Source: Ophioderma brevispina
Lineage: Eukaryota; Echinodermata; Ophiuroidea; Amphilepidida; Ophiodermatidae
Assembly: GCA_023653785.1 (NCBI GenBank)
Contig: JAMKCH010011747.1
Span: forward strand, 1-64,000
DNA: 64,000 nucleotides
Direction of reading: 5' to 3'
Shown one piece after another: positions 35,801 to 49,012 of this stretch. How positions within the stretch are numbered: position 1 is the stretch's first letter; each line of letters starts with the position of its first letter. Under the pieces are notes generated by a model that made no database searches, had not been told where the DNA came from, and worked only from the letters and a program-made list of their open reading frames with translations. Made by a program: the position numbers and the translations under genes.

Positions 35801-37960
35801 AGGCTCGGGCCGCTTCGCTATATATTATATTGTACCGATTAACTGAATGGGGGAAATAATGATGTTATTTAAAATCTAAAAAGAAAAGACGAAAACGTAT
35901 ATCATGCCTATCAGCAGCTGCAAAAGTATAACACTTAAAAATGATCAGTGTGGTTATCAATTGTGACTCAACCTAACGTGTATACTCATTCAATGATTTT
36001 TGTAAATAGTTATGGTCTTGACACTGTCACAAATACGTTATTCATTCTCTGGTTATTTTGTGACGATTTACCATTTGTGGCAGCTTTAACATCTTCTCTG
36101 CAGACTGTTAACAATACAATTATACATAGGCCTATCTTAAGTTACGTTAAAATGCGCAAAGAATAGCAACGATTACGCGTTAACTTGTTGCTTTAATTTA
36201 ATTGATTGTTGATGTTTGTAATTCTTGATACTTTTAAGTAAAGCCAACCAAATCAGTAAAAAGTTTTAACTACATTTGTAAAACCCACAAGACACATACA
36301 AGTAGTATTTATGTGCTTTGTCTCACTTAATTTAAAAAAAAAAAATTTAGTCACGCTGTTCGATTTCTAGTTTGGTAAGTCTACAGTATATAACAATGAT
36401 TAACAGCTAATGATGCGATATAAATCAAGGCATATAATACCTCCAAACTTCCTTTTTTCGTTTTTCCCTGTGTTTTTATCTTTTCCTTATTTCCCCACAT
36501 ACTAACAACATTACCTCGAGTTCCAGCACTTGATTTAATAATTTATAATTTCTTGGCGTACTACTAAGGCATTATAAGTTTGGTTGATTTTTGAGTACTT
36601 GTGAAAAATTGTTTAAGCATTTGTTGTTTAACGAATGACACTTTTGAGTATCTCAATTTATTCTTTAAATACAATCAATTTATAATCATTTTAAAAAAAA
36701 TACTAAAATTAAATGCAAACGGGACACTTAATGTTGAGTAGATTTTGAGGGTATACCAAAAATATACCGAAATAAGTGTGGACTATAATAATACCTTATA
36801 GCCTGTTATTCCGAATTTGTATAATGACGAAATTTTCCTTTTCAAATAGAAACTTTTAAATTAAATACCTTAAAAATTCTTAATTCAACCCGGTTTTATC
36901 CGACCTGAATGTATTATCAAGGCTTTACGGCTTTATGTTTATAAAACGATTTGTGAACAGGTGGTTTCTCAATATTAACAAGTTTCAAGTCGCAACTCCA
37001 TATGCTTAGAGGGAAATGGAGAAAAAAGGTTTTGTTAGCTAAAACTGCAATCGGTTCTTCTTTTGAGGATACTTGATTAGTTGTGAGGCGGCACCTATTT
37101 TTTATGAAGAAAAAAAATAGGGAAAATACCAACATCGTAGGTTTTATTAAAACTTGTATGATGTCCCTAATCGGCCAAAAACGGAAGCATGCTTGCATTG
37201 CCGTGTACGACAGAAAATTCTACATTCGTCGTTAAAAGATGCGTTCTCGGTTTATTTATTCAGTTGGGTTAATACATTGGCTACATGATAGATTTTCAAC
37301 AACAAAAATCGGTTTCAAATGGGCGGTACAACTTTACTTGAATGGGCCCGGTGTTTCTCTTTAACACTTAAAGTGGAAAATAAGGTTTCCTATCCCATTT
37401 GGGGACAAGGGAGGGGCCATGGACCCCCTAAGAAACCCGAAGGCTTTTGCACCGAAATTGTGCACACTTGGCAAAGCCCATTTAGACAGGGACAATCAAG
37501 CCAATAAAAATTTTAAAATTAGAATTCTAAGGAGGGAGGAACCATTAACATTAGGGCAAACAAGATTAATGCAGGAAAGAAACAGAAAAAAGGGGACACA
37601 AGTTAACATGGCATATTTCCATTTTATAAAATATCGTGAATAAATAAAAGGTTGTTTAAACAGTGGTCTAAAAGGTCTCAATCTAACATTACTTAAACAC
37701 CAAAATTGTCATTTTTAATATACGCCATATTTTGGTAGCGAGGGGGCATTGTTTATCGTGTAACTTTTCAATTGGTTTGTGCAGGTAAAGGTAAATACTT
37801 GTTAAAAAAAAACGGAACTGATCCGAGCACGGATTCGGCGGACGGATGGAATTAGAAATAATTGAAGAAAGAAAATAAAGCATCTACTAGGGTAAATCTG
37901 GTTTCAAAGTTATCATAGTATGTTAATAAAAAACTGTTTGTAAATTAATAATAGGCAAAA
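35801..37960. other. No gene seen
   Basis: AT-rich DNA with poly-A runs and short ORFs. No gene, splice-bounded conserved peptide or element boundary found. Confidence 0.4.
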
Positions 37961-37965
37961 CATGG

Positions 37966-39070
37966 GTAATAAGGGTTCCCAAAAGGATAGTTTCCCCCCT
38001 AAAAGTACGAGGACATTTCGTTGCATAACTTCACTTGAAATGGATTTTAGGAAAATGTTAAAGTTTAAAAAGAGAGAGGAAACCATTGGCTCTGCGAACA
38101 AAATCGTTACTTTTCAAAAAACACCATTGGCAGTCCACCACACATCGATTTTCCAAAAAGATGTTTGTCAGAAAAAGTGGCAATTACCGTATTCAAGGGT
38201 CTAAAGTCGAGAAATATCCATTTGCAAACAATGATTTCGTTTCCTTCCTTTATTGCGGTCTGAAGTAAATAATTTTAAAATTTTTTAGGTTTTTTCTTTT
38301 TTTAAACAAAAAAACAAACACAAGACAAATATGCGGAAAACAAAACAAAGAGATGTAAGCTTTACATTCATACAGTATCAAATTAAAGTCCAGTTTTTTC
38401 GCATCCATATGCCTCTTTTTATGAATGAAAAGAGGTAATGTTTGAATATGCCTGTTTCAAAATCAAAATATAGCTTAATTTTTTGCCCATTCAGGGTTGA
38501 GACTCAATAGTAACCATTCCTCCATCTGCAATGATGACATCAATGTAGTGTGTACACATGATGTTTGACCAATTTCTGATGTTCTGTTTGCTGCATGTGG
38601 TTCCATGCTCGCTGGATCATTCCACCACGTTGAGCCAGAGTATACCCTTTAGTGTTTATCTGCCCTGCACAGGTCACCTGGTGTTGCTTACACAAAATCT
38701 CATCTCATTATTTTGACTCATATTGGTTCGTGTTATTTGTTTGCCTAGCTTCAGACCGCAATGCAAATAAAGAAAGGACAAGGAAATCGTTGGTTGTAAA
38801 TTGATAATGTCTTTAATTCAAGTCCGTTTGAATACGGTAATCAAAGTTGCCACTTTTTCTGACAAAATCATTTTGGAAAAATGGAATGTGTTTGTTGATG
38901 CCAAAAGTGTTTTTGAAAATCAAACACGACTTTGTGGACAGAGCCAATGTTTCCTCTCTTTGAAACTTTTTTAAATTTTTCTAAAATCCAGTTCTAAGTG
39001 AAGTTATGAAACGAAATGTCCTAGAATTTTAGGGGGGAACTTGGAACTTCTCTCTTGCGGAACCCTTTGT
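37966..39070. mobile_element. 1.1-kb foldback with ~300-bp arms
   Basis: The left arm 37972-38268 (aagggttcc, cccccctaaaa, ggacatttcgtt, cataacttcactt, agaggaaac, gtcagaaaaagtggcaa, tgcggtctgaag) is matched inverted by 38752-39066. The spacer is ~480 bp. Arms differ by indels, so it is an old element. ORFs crossing the arms are noise. Confidence 0.9.
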
Positions 39071-39154
39071 ATTGAAATTTTAAAAAGTATTTACCGTGGA
39101 ATTATATACTAACAATGAAGTCTAAATGGAGAGGAGAGAAAGGGAAAGCAAAAA

Positions 39155-39260
39155 TGGCAAAGTTTCCATGAAAAATTATAAGAAATTGCAAAGTGACCAT
39201 GAATGTCAAATTGTCACATATCAAAGAGTATGACGAATTATAAACTCTTAAAACCTATGG
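39155..39260. repeat. Short direct repeat, partner at 40265-40370
   Basis: Shares aaagtgaccatgaatg, tgtcacat-tcaa and aaactc blocks with 40300-40370 in the same orientation, about 1.1 kb apart. Confidence 0.7.
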
Positions 39261-39834
39261 ATATTCCATTATTTTAGTGTGACAGCGTAATAAACGGGCG
39301 AAAATGATGACATGTGATGTTTTAAAAAGAGTGAGCGGTCTACCACAAGCATAGCGGTACAACAGTACATCTTAAAAAATTCTCTATAATCCTGAAAGAA
39401 TGCTGGAACTTACTGTTGAATCAATCTGTTAATTCTTGGTAATATATGTCATTGGTTCGTTTAATAACAATGTTGTCGTACAATCAGAGGTTTTTTATGT
39501 AAATTGTATTTTAATGGCTCAAATGGAGATAGGAATTTGCTTTCCGATTGTATTTCGATATGATATTTGATTTATGGTTATAACATTTTTAAAAAAAATG
39601 ATGTTACGTATTAAAAAGGCAACGAGAGATGTCTAACATATCAGGCTGTCCCGAAAATAAAAATGAAGTCCTGATGGTCCACTGATCAAAAGCGTTTCCA
39701 TTCACTAGCAATATCCCCACTTGAAAGATTAAGCTGAAAAATATTGCTTCGGTACAATAATGGTTAATTTTTTTGTATGGAGGAAAATACGAAATTCAAT
39801 TCAACATTGTTATATTGAAATGTAAGCAAATGAA

Positions 39835-39965
39835 AACTACCCCGTTTGTTTTCATTTTAAGAAATTTCTTACCTAAATACAAGGTAAAAGTCAATTTATA
39901 TAAAAAAAAAAATATGACACATATGGATTGCCTCAAAATCTCTCGTTTGCACCTTTAAACTGTAC
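39835..39965. repeat. Dispersed repeat copy (family of 10895)
   Basis: Shares tgttttcattttaagaaatttct and gcctcaaaatctctcgtttc-like blocks with 10905-11045. Confidence 0.6.
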
Positions 39966-40370
39966 GAAAATCTGTGATTTATAAAACCTTAGAAGTACAA
40001 AATCTAGTTAAAGGGATGATGCAAAATAGTTTTCTATATATATAGACCATTACATCATCTTTGAAATGTCTAGTTTGATTTTGTTGTTTGTTTTCGCGTG
40101 ATTGAGTCAAACACACAATTCACAAGTGATAGAATATTATATTCAATATTGTACAATACTACACTCTCCAAGTATGCGCCTTGAACGTGAATTCGTGTGA
40201 TATATTGTCCCCGATATGTCATATATAGTGAACCGATTTTGACAAAAAACGGTTTTCACTAACGGCAAAAGAGGCAAAGTGTTCATAGAAAGTTTTTCAA
40301 CATTCCAAAGTGACCATGAATGACATGTCAATTTGTCACATCAAGAGTAATAAACGATAATAAACTCAAA

Positions 40371-41714
40371 GACAAACCAGTGCTTGATTTTTGTTAAATT
40401 GTTATAGCCTAATTAGACATACCTGAACATCATTAGTTGCGTCGTAAACAAATTTATGATAATCTTTGGAAAGGGAATCCCGTTAATAAAGAACAATTAA
40501 TCCGTAATTTTCCGTAATCATTATAATTATATGTTTAAGACTCTGGTCCGTTTATTTATTTTTTTCTTAAAATGGAAATTTAAAATTGACCTCTTTACAT
40601 TACTTTTTGAGCCCAATAGCGGCGCGCGAAATTAAGAAGATTCGAGGTGTTTTTTTTTTTGTTTTTTTTTTTTTTAAGAATTAACGTGGTTTGGGACTGC
40701 TCGAAATAATTAGGGTGCCTACAGTACTTTACTCTGTAATCGTTTGAAAAGACATGCGCACTTACAATAGTGTATTCATTCTTAATTTTGGTATTGGGCT
40801 TTGGTTTAAAGGGGCAATTTCGTGCATCCACAGGCCTCGCCCCCCGACTTACCTAAAAAAAGATTTTTATATCATCTGACGGCTAGCCTTAGTAATTACA
40901 TGGGTACCTAATCTTACGTGCAAAAGCTTGGCTGTATTCTGTAAGAAAATTAGCAATTTGTATTTTCTGTCCGTTAAAAGCACAATGGCTTATGGGCCGT
41001 GGGAAGCAAGCCAATTTGCTCATAACACAGAACGGCAAGATCGGAGGGAATCAAATCATTTTGGGGGGATAATCAGCTTTTCCAGGGGATATCTAGTGGA
41101 AAAATGAATGAAAACAGAAGGTGACTGTGGGATGGAATCACGAAACGAAATGCCCTTTACGTAAGTCGTTTGATCATGTTAATGCCACGATGTTTTTTGG
41201 GGGGGATGATATATAATGCAATTGATTCTTTAAATTAAAATTAATCAATACATTACTTTTTTAACTCAAAATTCTATTTTCCTTCATCTCTATTATTTAA
41301 CACATTTTCTTATTTAGAAATACATTACAAAAGATAGTAAATTAATACATAATTTATATAATAGTAATAAGTTGATTAAAACTATATTTACAAGAAATGC
41401 AAGTATAAGCTGAAGATACCATAAGAAACGCACAGGTATACATTGACGATATGATAGTGTGGAATCCGTTTCATATATACGTCCCTTATATTTGCCAGTA
41501 TGTAGTATATCATCAAATTTGTATAAATAGGGTCAAATATGTTCAGTTAAACAAACTAAAGATACAATTAATCACAATGAACATGTTGATGGTCATTTTA
41601 TGTACTCGTTATTTTTTAAAAAGAAAATGTTTTAATTATTGGTCTATGCTAAGTCACTAAACAAAAAATGGAAAAGAAAAGAAGAAAAGAAAACAGGCCT
41701 AAAACATAGGGTGT
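40371..41714. other. No gene seen
   Basis: AT-rich, with T homopolymers near 40651-40675. Nothing else recognised. Confidence 0.4.
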
Positions 41715-41912
41715 TGAAAGAGAGTGACCCCAAAGCAAAATTAATATTATTTTTTCATGATCGTATATAATTGTAGCTTTTAAGGAATCTTTCATTTTTA
41801 TAAACATTTCTTTTAAAACGACTGGCACTGAAGGACTAATCGCGCACTTTTACAAATTTCATAACTTGCGCAGCGCACATTAGTGATTTCTTGAAAGTAC
41901 GCTTAATGAAAA
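41715..41912. repeat. ~200-bp direct repeat, copy 1
   Basis: Matches 42455-42680: taatattattttttcat, gactggc/gg-ctgac, gactaatcgcgca, gcgcagcgcac, tgatttcttgaaa. It shares the CpG-rich 'gcgc...gcac' flavour of the repeats at 34 kb and 43.4 kb. Confidence 0.85.
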
Positions 41913-42454
41913 ATCCCTGCTGTGAGCAATAGCAATAGCTTTGAAAGACGCGAGGAGATTAAAACAACGGCACGAGCAGAAATATCAGTAGTGACTGCAT
42001 TGTTTCTATGCTGTGATTGGTCTGGTTCCATTCACCATACTATTTGCTGTTGTCACCTAACTCAATTAAACCTATTGTTTTGTTTTTTTTTTACACAAGA
42101 AAGCGATTTTACAGTAATGACATTACGCGATGTACTAACGAATGACTTCAAATTGATTTGACTGACAGCATTTGCGACATTGGTGTATACCGAGGTATTG
42201 GAATCCATACTCGTATTTCGCCTTAATTTCAGAATTATATATTGATCTCTTTTTTCTTTTTTTTGGAAAAATACAGGCAACATTATGTTAATTAAACAAA
42301 CTAAAGAAAAAACCAATATAACATAAAAATATTGTTTAGTAATTTTACGGTATTTTTAAAAAGTAAAAAATGCTTATATATGGGAGGTTTGATAGTTTCC
42401 GTAAATAACAAGTCTTTAAAAAAAGGAAGAAAGAAAGAAATAGGACACACGAAT

Positions 42455-42680
42455 AGTGCGTTAAAGACAGTGTACTACAAGGCAGCGGACAAAACAAAGT
42501 AATATTATTTTTTCATCGCAGTTGTACAGCATTTATGACATCTATCTATTTTGATAACATTTCATTATTAAACGGACTGGTTACTGACCGACTAATCGCG
42601 CACCTTTTACAAATTCATAAAGGGCGCAGCGCACTTTTAATGATTTCTTGAAATACCCTTGTATATATAGTGAAAAATAC
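42455..42680. repeat. ~200-bp direct repeat, copy 2
   Basis: Second copy of 41715-41912. The 540 bp between them have no recognised gene. Direct ends around an AT-rich interior could be LTR-like, but no primer site, polypurine tract or TG..CA ends were seen. Confidence 0.85.
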
Positions 42681-43469
42681 ATTTTGACGCAAAGGCGTTA
42701 ATTGTACACACATGTAAAGTAGTAAACAACACAGCCAGCAGCTATATGATCAATAAGTGCCGGTTTGGAACTTTGAAAATGATTTAAAACATGGATCATC
42801 TGCATGTGTTTTACCAGTTTTAAGAATGCATAGAGCACCATACAATAAAGGAACATTTTACCTTTAAAAATATACTGATATACTACTTGTATTTCAAAAG
42901 ACACGAGGGCATTTCCAGAAGGGAAAAAAAAAAAAAAAATTGAAACCGATCTTTTCTCGAATTCAGATTGACACCAATATATTAATAACACGAAAAAATC
43001 GAAATAAAAGATAATTTTGGTACTGTCAGGAAAATCCAAGCATGGGGTTTCTTCCGAAAGGCCAGCCGATGAGGACCGAAGGCCAAAATCAAAAGTTTGT
43101 TTTGCTTTCCTTTGCGTACGAATTAATTAGCATGTTAAGTTTTTTTTTTACTTGTGACATTGGAAAACATTTTTATACGTTTAACGCGTTTTATTAACAT
43201 CTCCCAAGCAACTCTATAGATGCTTCATTTGAGAAACAAAATGATTAAAAAAAAAATTGGCCGATACGAAATACCCTCTTGCAGTGTAGGCCCTTTTCTC
43301 AGCCAACGCGGACCGTAAACTTTAACAGGATCATTTTTTCGGCGAGGGGAGGGAAGATTATATGCGTATTTTTCGTTTTAGCAATTTATAACAAATAGTG
43401 CCGCATTGTCACGGACACAGACCAGTGATGATGGCCCTGTCAATGCGACTACGCGCAAAGTGCAATTAT

Positions 43470-43580
43470 TCACAAAGTGCGCGGCGCACTTCTTAATTTT
43501 CGGTAGAAGGCGCTTGTTTCTCCCTAGCGCAGATTGCTTAATTCCCAAGTGCGCGGCGCACTTCTGTTATATCGACAAGT
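43470..43580. repeat. Two 17-bp palindromes aagtgcgcggcgcactt
   Basis: The same imperfect palindrome occurs at about 43476 and 43548, roughly 72 bp apart, with a third half-copy (aagtgcgccgg) at 43575. They stand out as CpG-rich in AT-rich DNA. Confidence 0.85.
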
Positions 43581-43830
43581 GCGCCGGCCAATATTTTGCG
43601 GCAGACGTGGAAAAATTACAGGTCAATACCGGTCCATTTATAATGTTGTGATATAAGTTATCGGGGAACACCGGAAGCGAGGAAAGGGAGAGCCCTTGCT
43701 CTGGTAAGTCCATTGTAAATCTGCTTGGAGAGTAGAGTAACATAAGAGGACGTGTGCTACCTTTCACCGCCTTGTCTCTTAATGGCGTGTCCGTTTTAAA
43801 CATCGGGCACCAGAGATACAATTTGTATAG

Positions 43831-44625
43831 TAGGATTTTTTTATTCGTGTCCAGTTCATTAAAAGTTTTTTGGGGCGTGTTCGCAGATTCCTTTCTTCGA
43901 GAGGTTGAACTTTACACCAATCAGACAATAGAAATGCGATGTCACGACCAGCGGATAAGATTTAAGGCCATAATTAAAAAAATGACCCTTTTCTCACGAA
44001 GACCAGAAGGAAATAGTAAATATACAAGGCAAATGCGCTGAATAATTCCCAACACCAAACTTGAACAAAATCTGAAGCATTCAATCATAAGGAAAAATGA
44101 TACGATAAATAATTTTACTCACCAAAGTTCTTTTACGTCACTAAGAATATTAGAAAATCTGATAAGTTTACATTATTCTCTGTTCCGATATAATATTTGG
44201 GGTTAGCTTGGAAGCCTTGGTTCAATCATTTAAAAAACCCAAAAAAAATACTTTAGAGTTTTGGTCACTCATACAGACTACAATATTTACGTGGCCTAAT
44301 CATCCTCTTCACCCAGCCCCCTCGATGTCCATTCGTTTTTGATTGACGCCAAACAAAGGAATCGATAGCGTGTTTGTCTCGGACTTCATACGCCAATATC
44401 TTCATGAATTGGTCGGTATGGAAAGCCTTTACATATGCGTATCAAAAATAAGGCAGGTAAATGGGTGGTTAAAAAGCATTTAAAGATCATTTCTATTGAA
44501 CAAAGTGAGCACTTCAGCTCCCGTTAACTTGCGGCTTTTTTGAGTTTTGATCTCAACACATCCCCCCTCCAAAATGATTCTTACCATCGACAATACGCGT
44601 TTTATGACAGGAATAAAAAATCAGC
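43831..44625. mobile_element. MITE family, fullest copy (~0.8 kb)
   Basis: The left end (ggatttttttattcgtgtcc) and right end (gacaggaataaaaaatcagc) are inverted matches of ~18 bp. Copies at 23063-23700 (5' part) and 28930-29205 (3' part) confirm the family and its two ends. No coding sequence. Superfamily unassigned. Confidence 0.85.
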
Positions 44626-45884
44626 TATAAACAGGTGTCTAGGATGCTATTGTGTTAGGATACCGGATGTCCCTGGTGCTTAACGGCAGGTTAAGAGACA
44701 GTTACCAATCAGAGTCGGTGGGTTAATAACAATAAAGAAGTTTTACTGATGTAGCTAATATTATTTAAATATTATAAAGACTCAGAGAAAATGGCGCGAG
44801 CACCGAATTAAATAAAGACAACAAATACACGCGCTCGAACCCAGAGGTAGTGTGGAAAGTTGTTTTATCGCCACTGATCATAGACCACCAACAACGGTAA
44901 AGAATAGGGTTTTTTCCGTAGCCTCTTTAAAAACATTTAAGTTTCACGCTTTATTCCGTTGACATTGGGGCAAAGAGATAAAGGATCTAAGGAATAGGTG
45001 GGATGATCGGAACATGAATTACCTCTCCTCTTTCACGAATATAAGTGAACTTATTGTGTTTCTACTGAGGTTCTTACGTGTGTTCAATTTCTTTGACCCT
45101 ATATTCATCAGTATTCGAAAGTCAAAGATGATACAAAAGTCATGAAAAGAAAAGCTGTTGGGCAAACTGGACTTTACATCTTTGGGTGACACCAAACCCG
45201 TCTTTGCGATAACCTGTTTCTATTTCATACCGCGTTATTAGCAGAAACGGAAAAATCGTTTATAATCATCGACCATATGAAATGTAGGTAAACCGGTGTC
45301 CGACACAAACTTGGTAAATTGAATAGAAAGAAGTCCTACATAAGTATGGGTCTTGGTCGGCCCAAGATGTTAGGTCAACAGCTTGCCAAGTAGTACATTT
45401 CTGTCATGACTTTGTTCAACTGCGATTTCCTTTTCGATAAATGATTAAACCAAGAAATTTGCGTTTTATTGATTCGTGGAAAGAGGCTGTTAGCTCCATC
45501 TAAATCGGGCAGTGATAGTGATAACACCTGAAGCTTTTGTAAACTTCATGGGACAATAACAAGGTATGCCAGTTCCAAATAATAAAAAACAATTCTAAAA
45601 GTCCGTTTATCCTATGATACCGAGCAGATCTACTTATCAATGGCGCCATTATTTGCTGAATTCGTGGTGTACATCCGGAGGTCACTAATATGTCAGATGA
45701 GGAGTTTGCGCAATAACAAATCATTGTTATTTTGGAGGTGATGAGGAAGAGTCTCAATTTTTTACCAAACCTAGCAATTAAACAAGTTGATGAGGATTGT
45801 CGAGAATATTACTTAGAAACCTACACTCATTAATACAGGGTTATTGTCCCTAAAAAAGTGGAAGCTGTTAATTTCGTTTTCATG
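44626..45884. other. No gene seen
   Basis: Short ORFs only; no repeat boundary recognised. Confidence 0.4.
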
Positions 45885-46038
45885 GATTTATTTTATTTTT
45901 ATTTTATTTTGTCTTATTAGCCTGGGTAGATCATTCAGTGTTCAGACACTGCTTTCATGATGCCCAGGGATCCAGGGCACTTCTGCACAAAGGGAGAAAT
46001 ATCTCAAAAGCCTAACCATTGCGCCACGCTCTCCATTA
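45885..46038 (-). mobile_element. Short tRNA-derived SINE
   Basis: On the minus strand a tRNA-like head (gagcgtggcgcaatggttagg, A box) starts near 46036, has a weak B-box region (ctggatccctgggc) near 45970, and ends in an A-rich aaaataaaataaaaataaaat tail at 45890-45910. Weak B box, so the copy is probably dead. Confidence 0.6.
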
Positions 46039-46515
46039 AAATATTATTATACTCCTTTGTGTAAGTTGTGCAAACCCATGACATTCCGCCCACGCAAACC
46101 AGAGATATAAACGATGATTTAACGACTATGTTTTTCATCTGGATTTACACAGTTATCGATACATCAGATGAGGGTGGTTCAAGTCGGTGCATGACAGCTA
46201 ATCCAGCGCCCAACAGTCCATCTTTCACTTACCAAATCAATTACGCCTAAAGTACAATGCCTGAAGCCCGGTCTGAATGTTTTAATGGTGTCGCAAAACA
46301 TGCTAGATACACTGTATGTAAATTCCGCAAGGATGTGAACACCTTGTTTTATGTTCTAGAAATTGCACAAAACGCCACCTCCCCACGGAAACTCTTCCTG
46401 TTTTTACAGAATGGAAAACATCCAAATTGGTGTTCAAACTCCTGAGAAGGAAGTGATTTCCGTTAAGGGTCTTTTCACTTGTCAATTTTATGCCATCATT
46501 CTACACTTTTTAAAT

Positions 46516-47180
46516 TAGCATTCAAGCCTATCTAACTCATGAGGATCCGGGTTCCTAAATCCCATCTCACTTATTGCGGACACTCCATAGTAAAGCTACC
46601 AAATGACCTAAATTTCATTCTACAATTATATCTCTGTGTTTCAAGCCTTAATCCTATCTCACTCATGTGGACCCTGGTTCCTAAATCCCATCTCACTCAC
46701 CAAATGTCCTTAATTTCATTCTACAATTTTATATTAGCATTTCAAGCCTATCTCACTCATGAGGAACCTGGTTCCTAAATCCCATATCACTTATGAGGAC
46801 CCTCCATAGTAAACCTACCCATTCCTAAATTTCATTCTACAATTATATCTCTGTGTTTCCCGCCTTAATACTATCTCACTCATGAGGACCCTGGTTCATA
46901 AATCCCATCTCACTATGAGGACCCTCTTTAGTAAACCTATACCAAATGTACCAAATTTCATTCTACAGTTATATCTCAGTGTCCCAAGCCTTAATCCTAT
47001 CTCACTCATGAGGACCTGGTTCCTAAATGCCATCTCACTTATGAGGACCCTCTATAGTAAACTCACCAAATGTCTTCAATTTCATTCTACAATTTTGTAT
47101 TGGTAAGCCTTAATCCTATCTCAGTCATGAGGACCCTGGTTCTTAAATCCCATCTCACTTATGAGGACCCTATTGTAAAC
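46516..47180. repeat. Tandem repeat, ~95-126-bp unit, six copies
   Basis: The unit runs catgaggaccctggttcc, aaatcccatctcactta, then agtaaac, caaatttcattctacaatt, atatct-tgtttcaagcc. Starts of catgagg fall near 46538, 46664, 46758, 46881, 47007 and 47126. One unit is shorter by about 30 bp. Confidence 0.95.
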
Positions 47181-48715
47181 TAGTATATTTCTATTATCCC
47201 GTCTCTGAGTGGGATCTCTTCCTATCCAAAAAGTGGAATACATGTAGTTTGTTGCTAAGGTGAAGAATGATTAACGGGCCTCACGAGTGAGGATAATGGC
47301 GGTCCTCACGATGGAGAAAAGGATATAGCCCCATGTCGAACAAATAGTTTACATAATAATCTAACAAAAATAACTTTTTAGCTGACAATACTCATTTTAA
47401 AGGGCGGTGTAATGCACGTAAATTGAACAGATTTTGAGAAAGCAATGGATGTTTATAAAATTTTAGATTCAATTCAATTGTTAACGAAATTAATAAATGA
47501 CAGATGTGACCCTCTTACCTTAGTTCAATAAAAATTATTGTCACGTTCTTCAAATTGTGTTATTTATAAAACCTTCACAAAAACGAGAAACGTCAAGAAA
47601 ATCTGTTTTTGTCATTACATCATTTGGGTCTGGTTAAAAGATGCCAGGCAAACAGGTTACTGCCGAGCAAAGCACTTTCATGTCACTATTTTAATTTCTT
47701 TTCTTGTAAAAAGAAATGTGACTATGATATTCAAACACATGTGGCACTTAGTTTACAATTTTATATATTTAGCAAAATTCTAATTTATCACGAAAAAAGA
47801 GGTAAAGATAACAAAATAGACATGAGGCAAAGTTTGGATTTGTGCTGATCGTAATTGTTTAGAATGCGACTGTAGGTTTAATCATTGCGTGTTTATTATT
47901 TCTAATGCTTATTTACCATTTAATCAATCTAAAAAACCTAATATCATGTACATTTGTTGTTCCTCTTGTCAATAGTTCAATGTGTCGGAAATCGCTCACC
48001 CGACAGCAGAACGGACAAATGATATTAACTGTGTAAATTCCATTGGAATGGGTGAAATTCACAGCTTCAGAAGTTTTTGAGAAATCAGAGTTTATGTGCT
48101 TGCACCACTTTTTTAGGGACACCCTATAGTTCTAACAATGCATTTTTCTATGGTGATCCCTGGTCTAATGTGCCACGATGGGTTTCCGTACAATTGCACA
48201 TGCTCTCTCAATGTAAAAGTGTGTAAGAGCAAATTTTCACACCTTTCGAAGAATATTTTTTGGGCAAATTTACTCCTCATCATTTATAGGATGATATCAT
48301 TTAATCATTTGGTAACTATCAGGGTCCCAAAACCTATTCTTTAAGTGGTGCGAAGTGTCACTCTTTTTGGAGTGAGCCCTGTAGTCACCCTAAGGCCCAC
48401 GTGCACCAAATCGGCGTAAATTACTAGTTGAGTAATTAAGCCTACCTCGCTAGTACTACTCGCCAACTTCCGCGACCGCACAAATGTAAATAATAAAAGA
48501 TAGATTAACTCGCTATAATTTAACATCATCATCCCCCCACACCTTCAAGTTACAATAATGAACAACGAAAGATGGTTGTCTTTCAGATTCAGCATTCGTG
48601 ATAGGATTCCGTTAAAATTGAAAACGCCCGACACGTGAAATGTAAACACTTCCTTCGTAATGCGATTCTTCTCGTTTCAATTTTTACTATGAAGAAATTT
48701 TATACAGAGATGTTT
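47181..48715. other. No gene seen
   Basis: AT-rich, short ORFs. No feature supported. Confidence 0.4.
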
Positions 48716-48718
48716 TAA

Positions 48719-49012
48719 ATGTAATAATAATAATATTTAATCTTATAACAAATCCACCAAGTGCTCAGGGCCCAGCTGTGGAGCGCCGTAGGCTGCCACA
48801 ACACAAAGAGGTAAATCCAGCACGACAGGAAAGCGTTATGGTGCGAAGAAGCTAGATTTTAGAAGCAGGGGGAAACCGAAGTTCTCGGAGAAAACCTTCA
48901 CGGAGGGTATGGATCGGCAACCAAATTCACGTACGGACACAGGCTCTACGCGGGGATGAACCCGGCCGCATCATTGGTGAAGGCGGTGGAGAGGCACTAC
49001 ACCAGCCCGCCC
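48719..49012 (-). mobile_element. tRNA-derived SINE with (ATT)n tail
   Basis: On the minus strand: A box (ctggtgtagtgcc) near 49003, B-box-like gggttcatcccc near 48960, then a body with ggttttctccgagaacttcg near 48895, a motif widespread in animal SINE-like repeats, and a tail of tattattattac at 48722-48733. The order head-body-tail is complete, so this is a nearly full-length SINE. Confidence 0.75.

Noticed and set aside
41715..42680. LTR retrotransposon
   Set aside because: Direct repeats only; no gag, pol, primer-binding site, polypurine tract or TG..CA termini seen.
46539..47106. Plus-strand ORFs with repeating peptide
   Set aside because: They translate the ~120-bp tandem repeat and do not stay in one frame across it.
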